Notes: generated by a model not told the origin, from the sequence alone. Positions 46,130 through 55,239 are shown, counted from the stretch's first letter. The stretch is DNA of 64,000 nucleotides from Vibrio sp. SS-MA-C1-2 (GCF_021513135.1 NZ_CP090982.1:124001-188000), one strand, 5' to 3'. A program made the numbers and translations.

Positions 46130-48514
46130 CTAATATAAACTTTCTAATTCAGGTATCTCTAACAGGAATTCGGCTGTTCCTTCCTCATTGTTTGCTGGAT
46201 ACACCTCTATTTCAAAAGGCCGACCAGCACTACCTAAATCGAGAGTAAATTCTGCTATCTGACCAATACTGACGTTTAAACTCGTTCCATCATCAAGTTT
46301 GAGTGCAATTGGTATCTCGCTATTACTTCGATTAATTACCACCACTTTTTGAGGTCCAGTAGCTAGTTGGCCGTTATCAAGTCTTAATAACTCTGGTGCT
46401 CTGATTAATGCAAATGGTTGATTATTCAGTAAGTACATAGTTTGATTCACGTTAAAGAGCAGTAAATTTTCTAATGTGATCAGGTTCTCTGGTGTATAAC
46501 CAAAACTAATAGTGCGTGATTTCGCGGTGCCAAAGGAATCTAATGCTGTTAGATGTAGTTGATAGCGTTCGCCATCATCAAAGTTCAGAGTGGGGAATAT
46601 CTTCGGTTGTTGGAGTGAATAATTGGAGTTACCTTCATCCACAATGGCTAGATAGACATCTTCTGAACTATTTGAACCAGTCAGCCGAGCTTCTGTTAAT
46701 ACTGGTTGGCTATTATCATCAATAGTCACCAATAACTTCTCTATATTATTAATCACGGAAGGCAGTTGATTACCATCATATTGAACTGCTATTTCTGGCT
46801 CGATGTTATCAATAAAGAAGGTATGTGTTGTTGTTGTCGAATTACCATATGAGTCGGTTGAAATTAATCTAAACTGCACGTTAGATTCAACACTCAAAGC
46901 ACTCACATCATAGTCTTGCTGGTGAGTCCAAGCATCTAAATACTTACCATTTGCTTCGGGTAGTTTTTGCCATGCACTATCAATAAAGGCTTCTACATCG
47001 ACGTTTGAGAGATTCCATAAGTTTTGTCGCCAGTCCGTGACGTCATCGGCATTGTAGACGATTGATGTAAGTGATTTGGCTTGTTGATTGAAGTTTAAGG
47101 ATAAATTTTCTGGCGCGTTGAAATCCCAGTAGGCACGATGATAATCTTGATGGACGCGTAAAGAATCGTCTTCGGTTTGTATGTAAAACGCGTGTGCAAC
47201 GTAACCTTTTCCACTCGAATAGGTAATTCCACTTGCATCATTACTTATCACACAACTCGTTTGTCCAACAGGGACAAGGCATGTTCCGACGGAATTAAAA
47301 ACAACCTTTTGAACGTAATCCCTTGTTTCAACGGACACCTCTATATCTGTAACGGTGTGGGTATAGTTAAGACGGCTGTGATTAGCATCAATCCATAAGC
47401 CGCTGTTGTTGATCTGATAGCGTACGTTTGTGTACTTGCCTGCCACTTGAACACCTGCTGCGGGAGTGAAGGTGAATGATCTGTCATGATAAGTACCACA
47501 TGGACTGCCACTTGCGTTAAAGTAATGGAAGTAACTGTACATGGAGGGATAGATGAAGGTTCGTTCATAATAATGATATTGACTATCAGAGTTCGTTATA
47601 TAGCTGTTGGCATAACCTATTGGCCAACCATCAGTGGCAAACTCTGATATTAAGCGACCATATCTGACTTTTACTGGATTGGAGTGAATGACCATGCCTG
47701 GGGAGTAAGTTTGCCATTGGCCACTGCTAGAATTAAATACTTCTTTTTTAATTGTTGCACCATTTGGACAGCGAATGTTGAACCATGAATAACGACTAAT
47801 TGTTGCTTTATTCCCTGCCTTATCAAAGATATCAAATCCTAACTGATAATAATTATCTTCGGGAACGAGGGTGCTAGAAGCAACAATACTTCTATCTGCT
47901 ATTGCTCTATTAGTATCAGCATTAAACTGCACATCTCTCTCAATACGATTGTCTCGATTGGTCCAATAAACCGCTCTGTTTATTCCACTGTTGTCCGTGG
48001 CATCAACGTATAAATAACTGGTTGTCGAAGTATTACCGATGTTTTCAATGGTCGTATGGTAAGCAGAACGAACGAGTTGGATCTCGGAACTAAATGTTGG
48101 CGGCGTTAAATCATTTTCAAACGTGACACTATCTGTTGACGTTGTTTCACCGAGTAAATTTTTAGTTACTGTCGTTACCCTGTAATCACCTTCAATCAAT
48201 GCTGATGATAAGGTGAATATATTGGCGTAGTAATCTTGGCCATTCAAAGTTTTGCGATCATCAACACCAATAACATGAGATGTTTGCTGACTAACTTGGA
48301 CATTATTTCTATACACCGTCAGTGTCACTGTTGTATCTAAACCTGATGAAACAAACACCTCAGTCGATTTCGCATTTTCAAGATCAATATCAGCACGAAG
48401 TTTTGTCTTATCCTGACCATTATTATCTGTGTAGATAATAGCTTCAATCGCTGCTTGAGCAGTGGATGTACACATGATGAGTATTAAAGGTAGTAACCGC
48501 ATTTTTTCGTCCAT
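46130..48514 (-). CDS. second large secreted Ig-like protein
   Basis: A 794-residue exported protein (signal peptide MRLLPLILIMCTSTAQA-A). The rest is beta-rich Ig-like repeats, with phrases shared in style with the 1401-residue neighbour: DLTPPTFSSEIQL, VDATDNSGINRAVYWTNRD, and IDNIEPEIAVQYDGN. It starts at 48514 or, with a better RBS (GGACG), at 48502; an apparent start at 48550 lies inside the promoter. It is regulated by promoter 8. Likely a surface or extracellular partner of the giant protein; this is inference from shared architecture and regulation. Confidence 0.62.
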   Translation of the reverse strand: MDEKMRLLPLILIMCTSTAQAAIEAIIYTDNNGQDKTKLRADIDLENAKSTEVFVSSGLDTTVTLTVYRNNVQVSQQTSHVIGVDDRKTLNGQDYYANIFTLSSALIEGDYRVTTVTKNLLGETTSTDSVTFENDLTPPTFSSEIQLVRSAYHTTIENIGNTSTTSYLYVDATDNSGINRAVYWTNRDNRIERDVQFNADTNRAIADRSIVASSTLVPEDNYYQLGFDIFDKAGNKATISRYSWFNIRCPNGATIKKEVFNSSSGQWQTYSPGMVIHSNPVKVRYGRLISEFATDGWPIGYANSYITNSDSQYHYYERTFIYPSMYSYFHYFNASGSPCGTYHDRSFTFTPAAGVQVAGKYTNVRYQINNSGLWIDANHSRLNYTHTVTDIEVSVETRDYVQKVVFNSVGTCLVPVGQTSCVISNDASGITYSSGKGYVAHAFYIQTEDDSLRVHQDYHRAYWDFNAPENLSLNFNQQAKSLTSIVYNADDVTDWRQNLWNLSNVDVEAFIDSAWQKLPEANGKYLDAWTHQQDYDVSALSVESNVQFRLISTDSYGNSTTTTHTFFIDNIEPEIAVQYDGNQLPSVINNIEKLLVTIDDNSQPVLTEARLTGSNSSEDVYLAIVDEGNSNYSLQQPKIFPTLNFDDGERYQLHLTALDSFGTAKSRTISFGYTPENLITLENLLLFNVNQTMYLLNNQPFALIRAPELLRLDNGQLATGPQKVVVINRSNSEIPIALKLDDGTSLNVSIGQIAEFTLDLGSAGRPFEIEVYPANNEEGTAEFLLEIPELESLY

Positions 48515-48533
48515 TAGCACGCCATATCTTTTA

Positions 48534-48592
48534 AGTGTAAATGTCTGCAAGTACCAAAACCTCTGCTAACAGGACCAAATGACCACGATTAG
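48534..48592 (-). promoter_or_regulatory. conserved transfer promoter 8
   Basis: Minus-strand box 48592-48566 (CTAATCGTGG, N7, GTCCTGTTAG), 26-base gap, -10 TACACT (48539-48534). Confidence 0.78.
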
Positions 48593-48730
48593 ACGCAACT
48601 TTTGTGATAAGCACCACACCTTTGTTAGTAAAACGTGTAAGGAATTAGTTTTCAAAGGGAAACATTAGTTTCCCATTTCCTTCTAAATTATCCTCTTATA
48701 TATAGATTTTTTTATAATTTTTGTAGGTTG

Positions 48731-49675
48731 ATGATGACTGATAAAGGCATTAAAAGAGAGCAAGTTGAACAAGCAGCACTGGCTATGTTGAGTAAAGGCA
48801 TTCGTCCTTCTGTAAGAAACGTGCTGAGTGTCACGGGTGGAAAAACTGAAAAAGTTTCTGAATTCTTAAGAGATTTTAATGATAAGCGAAATGCAGAGAT
48901 TATGCGGATTGCGGATGAAGTAGGAAGTAGCAAAATCGCTCAATTGTTAGCTGATGAAATGCAAACTGTGGTAGAGAGAAGGACAACTAACCTTCAACAA
49001 ATTATTGCTGAACAAAAAGAGATTATTGATGAACACGTTGCCTTATTAGGTGAAAAGCAAAAAGAGTGTGATTTACAAGTTGAAATGTTAGAAGCAAAAC
49101 TTTTTCAACTAGTGAATGAAGCGAATGAGAAAACGACCAATGCGCTGAATCGCGTGGATATTGCAGAGAAAAAGTTAGCTGATACCATTTCAGATAGTGA
49201 AGATAATAAGCGAAAAAATGACCAAATTATCGCGGATCATTCGAGTAAGTGTGACTTACTAGTGACGAATGCTAAAAGTGAAGCGAATGGCCTTGTTGAA
49301 GCCGCAAATCGTCGTGCTAATAAAGCGGAGCAAGAGTGTGAATCACTGCGTGAGCAGGTGAAATTGCTCTCCATCGAGCAAGCAAAGCGAGAGCTAGAAC
49401 AAGAGCAGTATAAGAAAGAGCAATCTAATCATATTGAGACTCAGAAAAAACTTAATAGTGAGCGTGAGATTATCGTTAAATTAACTGAACAGAATAAAGT
49501 ACTGTCCGATTCTCATGAGCAGAGGGAAATAGAAAAGAAACAATATTTAACAGTATTGACTCAACTTGCAGGTGAAAGAACGCTTGTTGTTAGGCTGAAA
49601 ACGAACGAGGAAAACCATAAGGCGGAAATAATGCGTTTGGGTGGTGAGTTAGTTGAAGCGAGATCTGATAAGTAA
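48731..49675 (+). CDS. kfrA: KfrA-like DNA-binding coiled-coil protein, C-terminus frameshifted
   Basis: A 314-residue protein with the KfrA_N pattern at the start (GIKREQVEQAALAMLSKGIRPSVRNVLSVTGGKTEKVSEFLRDF region: a helix-turn-helix) followed by a long coiled coil (about residues 60-310). KfrA proteins bind plasmid promoters and help plasmid maintenance, forming filament-like structures. Beyond the stop at 49675, a +1 frame from about 49677 to 49799 continues the coiled coil (QLSTAQGQLVEQQRQISQLQ and so on), so the original protein was about 40 residues longer. Starts at 48731 or 48734. Confidence 0.75.
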   Translation: MMTDKGIKREQVEQAALAMLSKGIRPSVRNVLSVTGGKTEKVSEFLRDFNDKRNAEIMRIADEVGSSKIAQLLADEMQTVVERRTTNLQQIIAEQKEIIDEHVALLGEKQKECDLQVEMLEAKLFQLVNEANEKTTNALNRVDIAEKKLADTISDSEDNKRKNDQIIADHSSKCDLLVTNAKSEANGLVEAANRRANKAEQECESLREQVKLLSIEQAKRELEQEQYKKEQSNHIETQKKLNSEREIIVKLTEQNKVLSDSHEQREIEKKQYLTVLTQLAGERTLVVRLKTNEENHKAEIMRLGGELVEARSDK

Positions 49676-49799
49676 ACAATTATCAACGGCACAAGGCCAG
49701 TTAGTCGAACAGCAACGTCAGATATCGCAACTACAAAGTGATCTAGCTCTTTCCGAACGCGAAAGAGAGTCATTGTCTGTCGCACTTAGACAAAAATAG

Positions 49800-50246
49800 A
49801 CTTTAGTTTCACATTATCAAAAAGCTTGGTAGGGTGTCCTTCGTTAGCGATTATTTCAGCCATTGCTATAGCTATCACTAACTTCGTATTACGGTTGATA
49901 GATATTTATGATTCAAATATGATTAAATGGTAAATTTTTCTTAATTATTAAACGCTTGCGTGGAGGCTTGGATGCAAATTAAATCCAAATGATTTTTATC
50001 ATACTTTTGTCAAAAAATGCCACTTTTTAGGCTTTAATCACAATTCACTTCCCTTTTTTATGATTAAAAAACATCAATTAATTTACTTATTTCTTTATAT
50101 ATTTTAACTCACTTCTGGACAAAACCTTGCTAGAGTAATATGTTAAATTAGAAAGATGCTGATAACTTTGGGTATTGAAAAGTAGCTTGATTGGGTATGC
50201 CGCCTTATTGGTATAGAACAGTTCAATGACAAACACTTAAATAAAC
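49800..50246. other. intergenic stretch, one dispersed motif
   Basis: No gene recognised. Contains one copy of the TAACTC ... TGGACAAAA motif at 50105-50124 that recurs through the accessory region. Confidence 0.4.
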
Positions 50247-50362
50247 TTGCAAAAAGGGCTGCGGTTCGCTATCCTTTATTTACAACTTACCCTTCTTCCA
50301 CGCGCGGCGACATACAGACCCCTGGAGCTGGGCGGAGAAACCGGCCTTTGAGTCGGTTTTTT
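50247..50362 (+). ncRNA. small RNA gene, copy 1 (promoter 50247-50275, RNA about 50282-50362)
   Basis: -35 TTGCAA (50247-50252), 17-bp spacer, -10 TATCCT (50270-50275), predicted start at A50282. The RNA of about 81 nt ends in an intrinsic terminator (AAACCGGC pairing with GTCGGTTT, then TTTTTT to 50362). The transcribed part is nearly identical to copy 2 (4 differences in about 87 bases), while the promoters differ. No start codon opens a useful frame in it. Confidence 0.6.
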
Positions 50363-50388
50363 CAATTTTAAGCTATTGATTTCAATTG

Positions 50389-50504
50389 TTGCGTACCGAT
50401 TGCGACTCTTGTATACTTGCTCTACAACTTACCCTTCTTCCACGCGTGGCGACATACAGACCCCTGGAGTTGGGCGGAGAAACCGACCTTTCAGTCGGTT
50501 TTTT
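50389..50504 (+). ncRNA. small RNA gene, copy 2 (promoter 50389-50417, RNA about 50424-50504)
   Basis: -35 TTGCGT, 17-bp spacer, -10 TATACT (50412-50417), predicted start A50424, terminator AAACCGAC/GTCGGTTT with TTTTTT ending 50504. Exactly 142 bp downstream of copy 1. The G-U pair in copy 1's terminator stem is an A-U pair here, and CCACGCGTGG in this copy is a perfect palindrome. The NYN gene begins 21 bases after the terminator and has no other obvious promoter, so it would be expressed by readthrough. Confidence 0.65.
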
Positions 50505-50525
50505 CAATTTAGGGCAAAAATAAAC

Positions 50526-51464
50526 GTGAAAACAAGAATATACATCGACGGTTATAACCTCTACTTTGGGTGTCTCAAAGGAACCTCTCACAAATGGCTA
50601 GACCCAATTTCTTTATCAGAACGACTTTTAGCACGTTCAGGGGAACGAGGTTCTATCCTGGATGAGGAGGTTGGAGTTAAATTCTTCACGGCTGAGATAT
50701 CCGAAAAAGCAGCATCTGACAATACTTCTCTCAACGACCAGCGTTCCTATCATCTGGCTCTGCATATTCACTGTGGATCACGCCTCGAAACTATCAAGGG
50801 TAGCTATGCGATTGATAAGGCAAAGTTCCCCTGCGTCGAAAAAGACGATAAGGGAAATGAAAAACAGCCTAGAGACTCACGGCGCGTGAAGATCTGGAAG
50901 CTAGAAGAGAAGCAAAGTGATGTAAATGTCGCGATTGAAGCTGTCTATGACGCAATCACTGAACCGGATCTAGAACAGGTTGTATTCGTAACCAATGATA
51001 CCGACATAGCCCCAGCACTAAGTAAAATACGCGAGTACAATAAGTTGCAGCTTCGAGATGAAGTGAAGATAGGTCTTATCGTACCAATCAAAAGCGACGA
51101 TGATTCCAGACGAGCTAACAAAAGCTTGAGTGCACTTGCTGATTGGACAATTCATCATATTAGAGATGAAGAGCTTGCTGCATCCCAACTACCTTGCAGG
51201 CTACCAGCGAAAATGTCAGCCTTTAAGCCTAGTGGCTGGTTCAAATACCCAGATAGAGTACAAGAGATACTGGAGATCCTTAGTGATAGAGAAGTAGCTA
51301 AGAGCATCCCTGCCTCTTGGAAATGGCTAAGCAAGCCTTTACAACAGGTCGAAGGTTTGCCTAATTTAGAAAGTCTACCTTGTGATTGCATGGACGACGA
51401 AGTAGCTCTTGAAATCATTCGTCAGCATGCCATTGCCTACGCGACATTTAAAAAGTCACTCTAA
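50526..51464 (+). CDS. NYN-domain (PIN-like) nuclease
   Basis: A 312-residue protein starting at GTG 50526 (weak RBS AGGG, 11 bases upstream). The NYN fold is shown by RIYIDGYNLYFG at residues 4-15 (Asp8), DVNVAIEAVYDA (Asp132) and VFVTNDTDIAPAL (Asp158, Asp160), the expected acidic metal-binding set of an RNase. About 60 C-terminal residues after 240 have no known domain. The twin small RNAs lie directly upstream. RNA cleavage is expected from the fold; the target and the role of the small RNAs are unknown. Confidence 0.75.
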   Translation: MKTRIYIDGYNLYFGCLKGTSHKWLDPISLSERLLARSGERGSILDEEVGVKFFTAEISEKAASDNTSLNDQRSYHLALHIHCGSRLETIKGSYAIDKAKFPCVEKDDKGNEKQPRDSRRVKIWKLEEKQSDVNVAIEAVYDAITEPDLEQVVFVTNDTDIAPALSKIREYNKLQLRDEVKIGLIVPIKSDDDSRRANKSLSALADWTIHHIRDEELAASQLPCRLPAKMSAFKPSGWFKYPDRVQEILEILSDREVAKSIPASWKWLSKPLQQVEGLPNLESLPCDCMDDEVALEIIRQHAIAYATFKKSL

Positions 51465-52001
51465 CACTGAGTACAAATCCTTCTAGGCTTGGCTTTTCAA
51501 TAGTGGCAGTTTTATAATCTTCACATCCTGCTGTCCCTCATATTTTTAGGGGCTCTGGCTGTTGTAGCTTGCCATTATTCCAAGTATGGCTAACTGTGGA
51601 TTATCAAATGTGCGTTGAGCTTGTAGCGGTAATTCACAAAGGGGCAAAAGTGAGTTAGGTAAAAGGATCTTCCTAACTCATATATGGACAAAAACGTGTT
51701 AGACCCTCTTGGTAATGTATATTTTCAAGCTATTCGTTATAAAATTTAACTAAAGTTAGATTTAACATTTTTTCAAAAAATCAGACTCCGTAATTCGGGA
51801 TTTTTTGTTACGTTTTCCTTATAAAACATGCCTTGTATGGGGTTTTTATGATGAAAGACTTTTCTCGGTACGGATAAGATTACATATGTTAAATACAACA
51901 AAAAATCTTAGAATCCGGTAGGTATCGGAACTGAGGTTCTTGTAATGCAGCAAAGCTATCATGATAAAGAAATAGTTAAAATGTCCTAGATAATATTGCA
52001 A
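51465..52001. other. intergenic stretch with a terminator and a dispersed motif
   Basis: Holds a GAGTTAGG/CCTAACTC hairpin (51652-51679) joined to a TGGACAAAA motif copy (to 51703), and a likely intrinsic terminator at 51775-51806 (AAAAAATC with GATTTTTT, inner CCG/CGG). No gene recognised. Confidence 0.45.
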
Positions 52002-52065
52002 AGATCGTAGTAACTTCCCCTTGTGATTGGGTGCTACGGAAAGGTCGCTATTAGCGGCCTTTTTT
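52002..52065 (+). ncRNA. possible small structured RNA with intrinsic terminator
   Basis: CGTAG (52006-52010) pairs with CTACG (52034-52038) around a CCC/GGG stem, followed by a strong terminator (AAGGTCGCT with AGCGGCCTT, then TTTTTT, 52041-52065). A -10 of TAATAT is at 51991-51996 but the -35 is poor. It could also be a remnant 3' end of a lost gene. Confidence 0.4.
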
Positions 52066-52080
52066 GTGTTCTATAAACGG

Positions 52081-52112
52081 AAAAAGCCACTCAATGGACA
52101 GAGTGGCTTTTT
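52081..52112. terminator. bidirectional intrinsic terminator
   Basis: AAAAAGCCACTC and GAGTGGCTTTTT with an 8-base loop. No gene is seen from here to 52475. Confidence 0.7.
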
Positions 52113-52475
52113 ATGTTGCTAGTACTTTCATATTTATACTTACTTTTACTTTAAACAATATTCATATTTCTATGTTACATGTTTCTTTCTAGTTAAAAAC
52201 GTTGCTCATTTCTACTGATGATGCTCTATCAGTAATTAAAGAATAGCTTAATTTTCGAGCGGTTCAAGAAATTTAATGCACAAGGATAGTATGTATTAAA
52301 TGGAATGCCTACTGCCGGCCAAAGCAAGTAGGCAAGGAATGCATGGTTATAGATATAAGCTCATGCTACCTATTATTATAGCATTGAATACCTGTTTGGT
52401 ATATATTTGTATTACTAATAACTAAGGTGTAAGCAATTGTTTTCTTATGTGTTATATTAATAGCAGGAGGGTGTT

Positions 52476-52793
52476 TTGTTGTATGTAATATCCTTAATCA
52501 TGATGGTTTTATTATATGTATCAATCCCTGATATCGGAGGGGATAGTACTAGTACTGATATGGTTATTTCTTTTTTCATTGGGGTTGCCTCATTTTTTAT
52601 TTTACAGCTTATTACAAACCGACTTTTATTTTGGAGTTTAGCTATAGCGATACTGCTAAGAATTACCTTTGGGATATTAAATACGTATTATTTATTCAAA
52701 ATGGATATTGGCATTCATCATTTAGCTATTTTGATGTCACTGCTTTGTTGGGGTTTGAGTGTTTATGGCTGGAAGCAATATAATAAAAAGTAA
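52476..52793 (+). CDS. small integral membrane protein
   Basis: A 105-residue protein with three or four membrane helices over most of its length. The start is a TTG at 52476 or 52479 after a strong AGGAGGG RBS. Family not recognised. It is preceded by AT-rich sequence and followed by a 36-codon reading frame. Confidence 0.5.
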   Translation: MLYVISLIMMVLLYVSIPDIGGDSTSTDMVISFFIGVASFFILQLITNRLLFWSLAIAILLRITFGILNTYYLFKMDIGIHHLAILMSLLCWGLSVYGWKQYNKK

Positions 52794-52816
52794 TCTATCA
52801 AATCAAAGGTGGAATT

Positions 52817-52927
52817 ATGAATAAAAATCAAACTAACTATGCTCATAAAGTATTCATTATTTTAATTAAAGATAACACTCGTTGTACGAATAAAAAAGGC
52901 CGCTCATTGCGGATTTTTTATGTGTAA
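52817..52927 (+). CDS. possible 36-residue peptide
   Basis: NKNQTNYAHKVFIILIKDNT, ending RSLRIFYV; RBS GGTGG. A terminator-like hairpin (CCGC/GCGG then six T, about 52897-52919) overlaps its end, so it could be a leader peptide or a gene remnant. Low certainty. Confidence 0.3.
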   Translation: MNKNQTNYAHKVFIILIKDNTRCTNKKGRSLRIFYV

Positions 52928-52961
52928 GACAATGTAATCGTATTTGTAATCAGGTGTAATT

Positions 52962-53417
52962 ATGGAAACTGTACAATATACATTTAGGCTGCCAAAAGAT
53001 GTAGTGGATTTAATTGATTCTCAGATTGGAAATACTAGAACAGACAAACTGTTATCTCTAATTGAAGGCACTGTAAGATACGAGGATGACAGTGTAGTCA
53101 ATAACGTAAGCCAAACTGATTACAGTAGTATTGATGAGCGGTTATCTAAAGTTGAAATGGCTTTGTCTGTATTGTTAAAACCAGAGCAAGATAAGTCTGT
53201 AGCAAATCAACCTAAAAGCTTATCGACAGCCAACCAACGCAAATCTGAAGAGTATAATAATAGAATTCGAGAAGCAGTCAGAAACTTAACTCTAGAGCAA
53301 AAGCTTGAAGCTATAAGCTCGCGTTATCCTGTATCTAAAGTTAGAGAGTTTACTGGACTAACAAAGGGAATGACCGATGGAAAGACAGAGTTGATAAAGG
53401 AATGGTTATCCAATTAG
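52962..53417 (+). CDS. ribbon-helix-helix-type regulator-like protein
   Basis: A 151-residue protein. The first 35 residues (TVQYTFRLPKDVVDLIDSQI) have the strand-helix pattern of ribbon-helix-helix DNA-binding proteins. The middle is a linker (about 60-95) and the C-terminal 60 residues are helical (LEQKLEAISSRYPVSKVREFTGL). No toxin partner is visible next to it, so a solitary regulator is more likely than an antitoxin. Confidence 0.5.
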   Translation: METVQYTFRLPKDVVDLIDSQIGNTRTDKLLSLIEGTVRYEDDSVVNNVSQTDYSSIDERLSKVEMALSVLLKPEQDKSVANQPKSLSTANQRKSEEYNNRIREAVRNLTLEQKLEAISSRYPVSKVREFTGLTKGMTDGKTELIKEWLSN

Positions 53418-53768
53418 ATGTAAATCTGTTCTATTTTACAGGTAAGCATTTACCAAATCACCAGTTGGGAGGTAGTGCATGGTTAGTCGGTTAAAATAAA
53501 TTTATATTTTATAGAAACTTAAGTGACCTTAGTGCATTTTGTCATGTCAAATACTACATGTACTTAGCTATTTAAAACTACATATAATGATTTCAAACCA
53601 ATCCACTACATGTAGTTGTAGGTATTAAATTTTATCTACTTACTAAATGGTTACTTGAAAGCTTGGAAATAAATCTACTTTCCTCTTTGTTGATCTTAAC
53701 TCATTTTTGGACAAAAAAGAGTTACAAACTGATTCAAATTACTAGGGCGCTAATAACTACTATAAACT
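53418..53768. other. intergenic stretch with palindrome and dispersed motif
   Basis: Contains ACTACATGTAGT (53605-53616), with a near copy at 53553, and the motif TAACTC ... TGGACAAAA ... GAGTTA at 53697-53724. No gene seen. Confidence 0.4.
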
Positions 53769-54434
53769 TTACAGTGCCATTAATTTTTGGCGATCATGAT
53801 TATTTAGTTTTCCAACAGCATAACGAAAAGCTACTCTTGGGATTAGTTTTACATTTACAGTTAGATAATTTTTTACAATCTCTGGTTCTTTTTCTGAGAT
53901 AGTCTTTAATAACCAACCATATCCTTTTTGTACAAGATAATGTGGGTCGTCTTTAATGAGATCTACAATTTTTAATGCTAACGTATTATCTAAAAGCCCC
54001 CTTTTGCTTGATAGTATTAATATAACAGGAATAGCTCGTCTAACAGCAAAGTTCTTACTCGATGCCCATGGAATTATTTTCTCAATTAAATCTGTTTTTT
54101 GACTTAATAAATATCCAAAGGCATGTGTACAGAAATCATCGCAATCCCACCAATCATTGATATAAGAAAATAGCCAGTATTCGAATCGAACGAAGGTATC
54201 ATTATCATATTGGGCTCTTACTTTAAAGGCCCAATCAAAAGCAATTAGCGTAAACACTCTTTCTTTTTTATTTAAAAGAATGTCACATAAATCAAAAATA
54301 TCACTGATTGCTTGACCTTTAACCAAACGAAAAGTTTTTGATGATACCTTACGTATTTCACTAGTTTTAATATCATCATGATTAGAACTTAGATTGCTTA
54401 ATTCATCATTTATTATTTCTATATAATTAGTCAT
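53769..54434 (-). CDS. AlkD-like DNA alkylation repair (HEAT-repeat) protein
   Basis: A 221-residue all-helical protein. Start 54434 overlaps the end of the VOC gene by 8 bases. The AlkD family pattern is visible: WWDCDDFCTHAFGYLL, WASSKNFAVRRAIPVILI, and YLVQKGYGWLLKTISEKEPEIVKNYL. AlkD enzymes remove alkylated bases by flipping-independent glycosylase action; some relatives have lost activity. Coupled to a VOC protein, it may form a small stress or resistance cassette. Confidence 0.68.
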   Translation of the reverse strand: MTNYIEIINDELSNLSSNHDDIKTSEIRKVSSKTFRLVKGQAISDIFDLCDILLNKKERVFTLIAFDWAFKVRAQYDNDTFVRFEYWLFSYINDWWDCDDFCTHAFGYLLSQKTDLIEKIIPWASSKNFAVRRAIPVILILSSKRGLLDNTLALKIVDLIKDDPHYLVQKGYGWLLKTISEKEPEIVKNYLTVNVKLIPRVAFRYAVGKLNNHDRQKLMAL

Positions 54435-54801
54435 CAAGATATACAGCCTCAATTTTATGTGCATCTAAGTCATATACAAAAGCAGCATAATAATTATTTC
54501 CATACTCTTTTCTATAGTTAGGCTCACCAGCACATGTTCCACCTAACTTTAGTGCAACTTGATGAAAATTCTTTACAGCTTCAATTGAGGGGGCATTAAA
54601 AGCAATATGACTTCCATTTCCACTTGATACTTTACCTTCATAAGGGGTGTTAACCCAAAATTCAAAACGCTCTCCATAAGCTGCTGCAATATTTTCAATA
54701 TAGTGTGTTCTTTTTATGCTAATAGTAGACAAAACATCATCATAAAATTTAATAGCTTGTGTTATATTTGACGTGCCTATAGAAATGTGGTTGATTACCA
54801 T
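54427..54801 (-). CDS. VOC (glyoxalase/bleomycin-resistance) family protein
   Basis: A 124-residue protein with paired beta-alpha-beta-beta-beta modules. Likely metal or substrate residues are His5 (VINHISIGTSN), His69-region (GSHIAFNAPS) and Glu near the end (KIEAVYLDD). Typical for glyoxalase-like or thiol-transfer resistance proteins; the substrate cannot be read. First gene of the pair with the AlkD-like gene. Confidence 0.75.
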   Translation of the reverse strand: MVINHISIGTSNITQAIKFYDDVLSTISIKRTHYIENIAAAYGERFEFWVNTPYEGKVSSGNGSHIAFNAPSIEAVKNFHQVALKLGGTCAGEPNYRKEYGNNYYAAFVYDLDAHKIEAVYLDD

Positions 54802-55239
54802 AGTTATTCTCCATTTGACTTAAGTAATCCATGCAATTCATTTACTATAAATTACATTGACAGAGCATTTAAGTAGCATTATATACAACGCATAAATGAA
54901 TTTTGTGAACATAGCGATAAAGTAACTAAATAAAAGTATTTAAAATATCACTAACTCACTTTGGGGCATTTCCGAGTTAGAGATATGAGATAGTTTCTTG
55001 TTCGACAACCCCATTTTCGTTAAAGCTGAGCTAAAATCTTCTGAATAGCCAACACGACCTCATTCTTAAATAAAGGACGACCATCTTCATCTTTGACCAC
55101 AACATTGGAACTGATAATTGTTCAGGGTATAACCTAATCATATTTGCTGCTCACTTCATTTGAACAAGTAATACTCAAAGAAGTGAGTAGCAACCTTTAA
55201 TATAGAAAGAGTTGATTGAGGAGGGAAAGATTAAAAAGT
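54802..55239. other. intergenic stretch with gene remnant and dispersed motif
   Basis: A motif copy (TAACTC ... GAGTTAG) is at 54952-54980. On the minus strand 55115-55020 a 32-codon stretch reads like a protein C-terminus (VVVKDEDGRPLFKNEVVLAI then QKILAQL and stop) with no start, so it looks like a gene remnant. The parent gene is not recognised. Confidence 0.4.
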
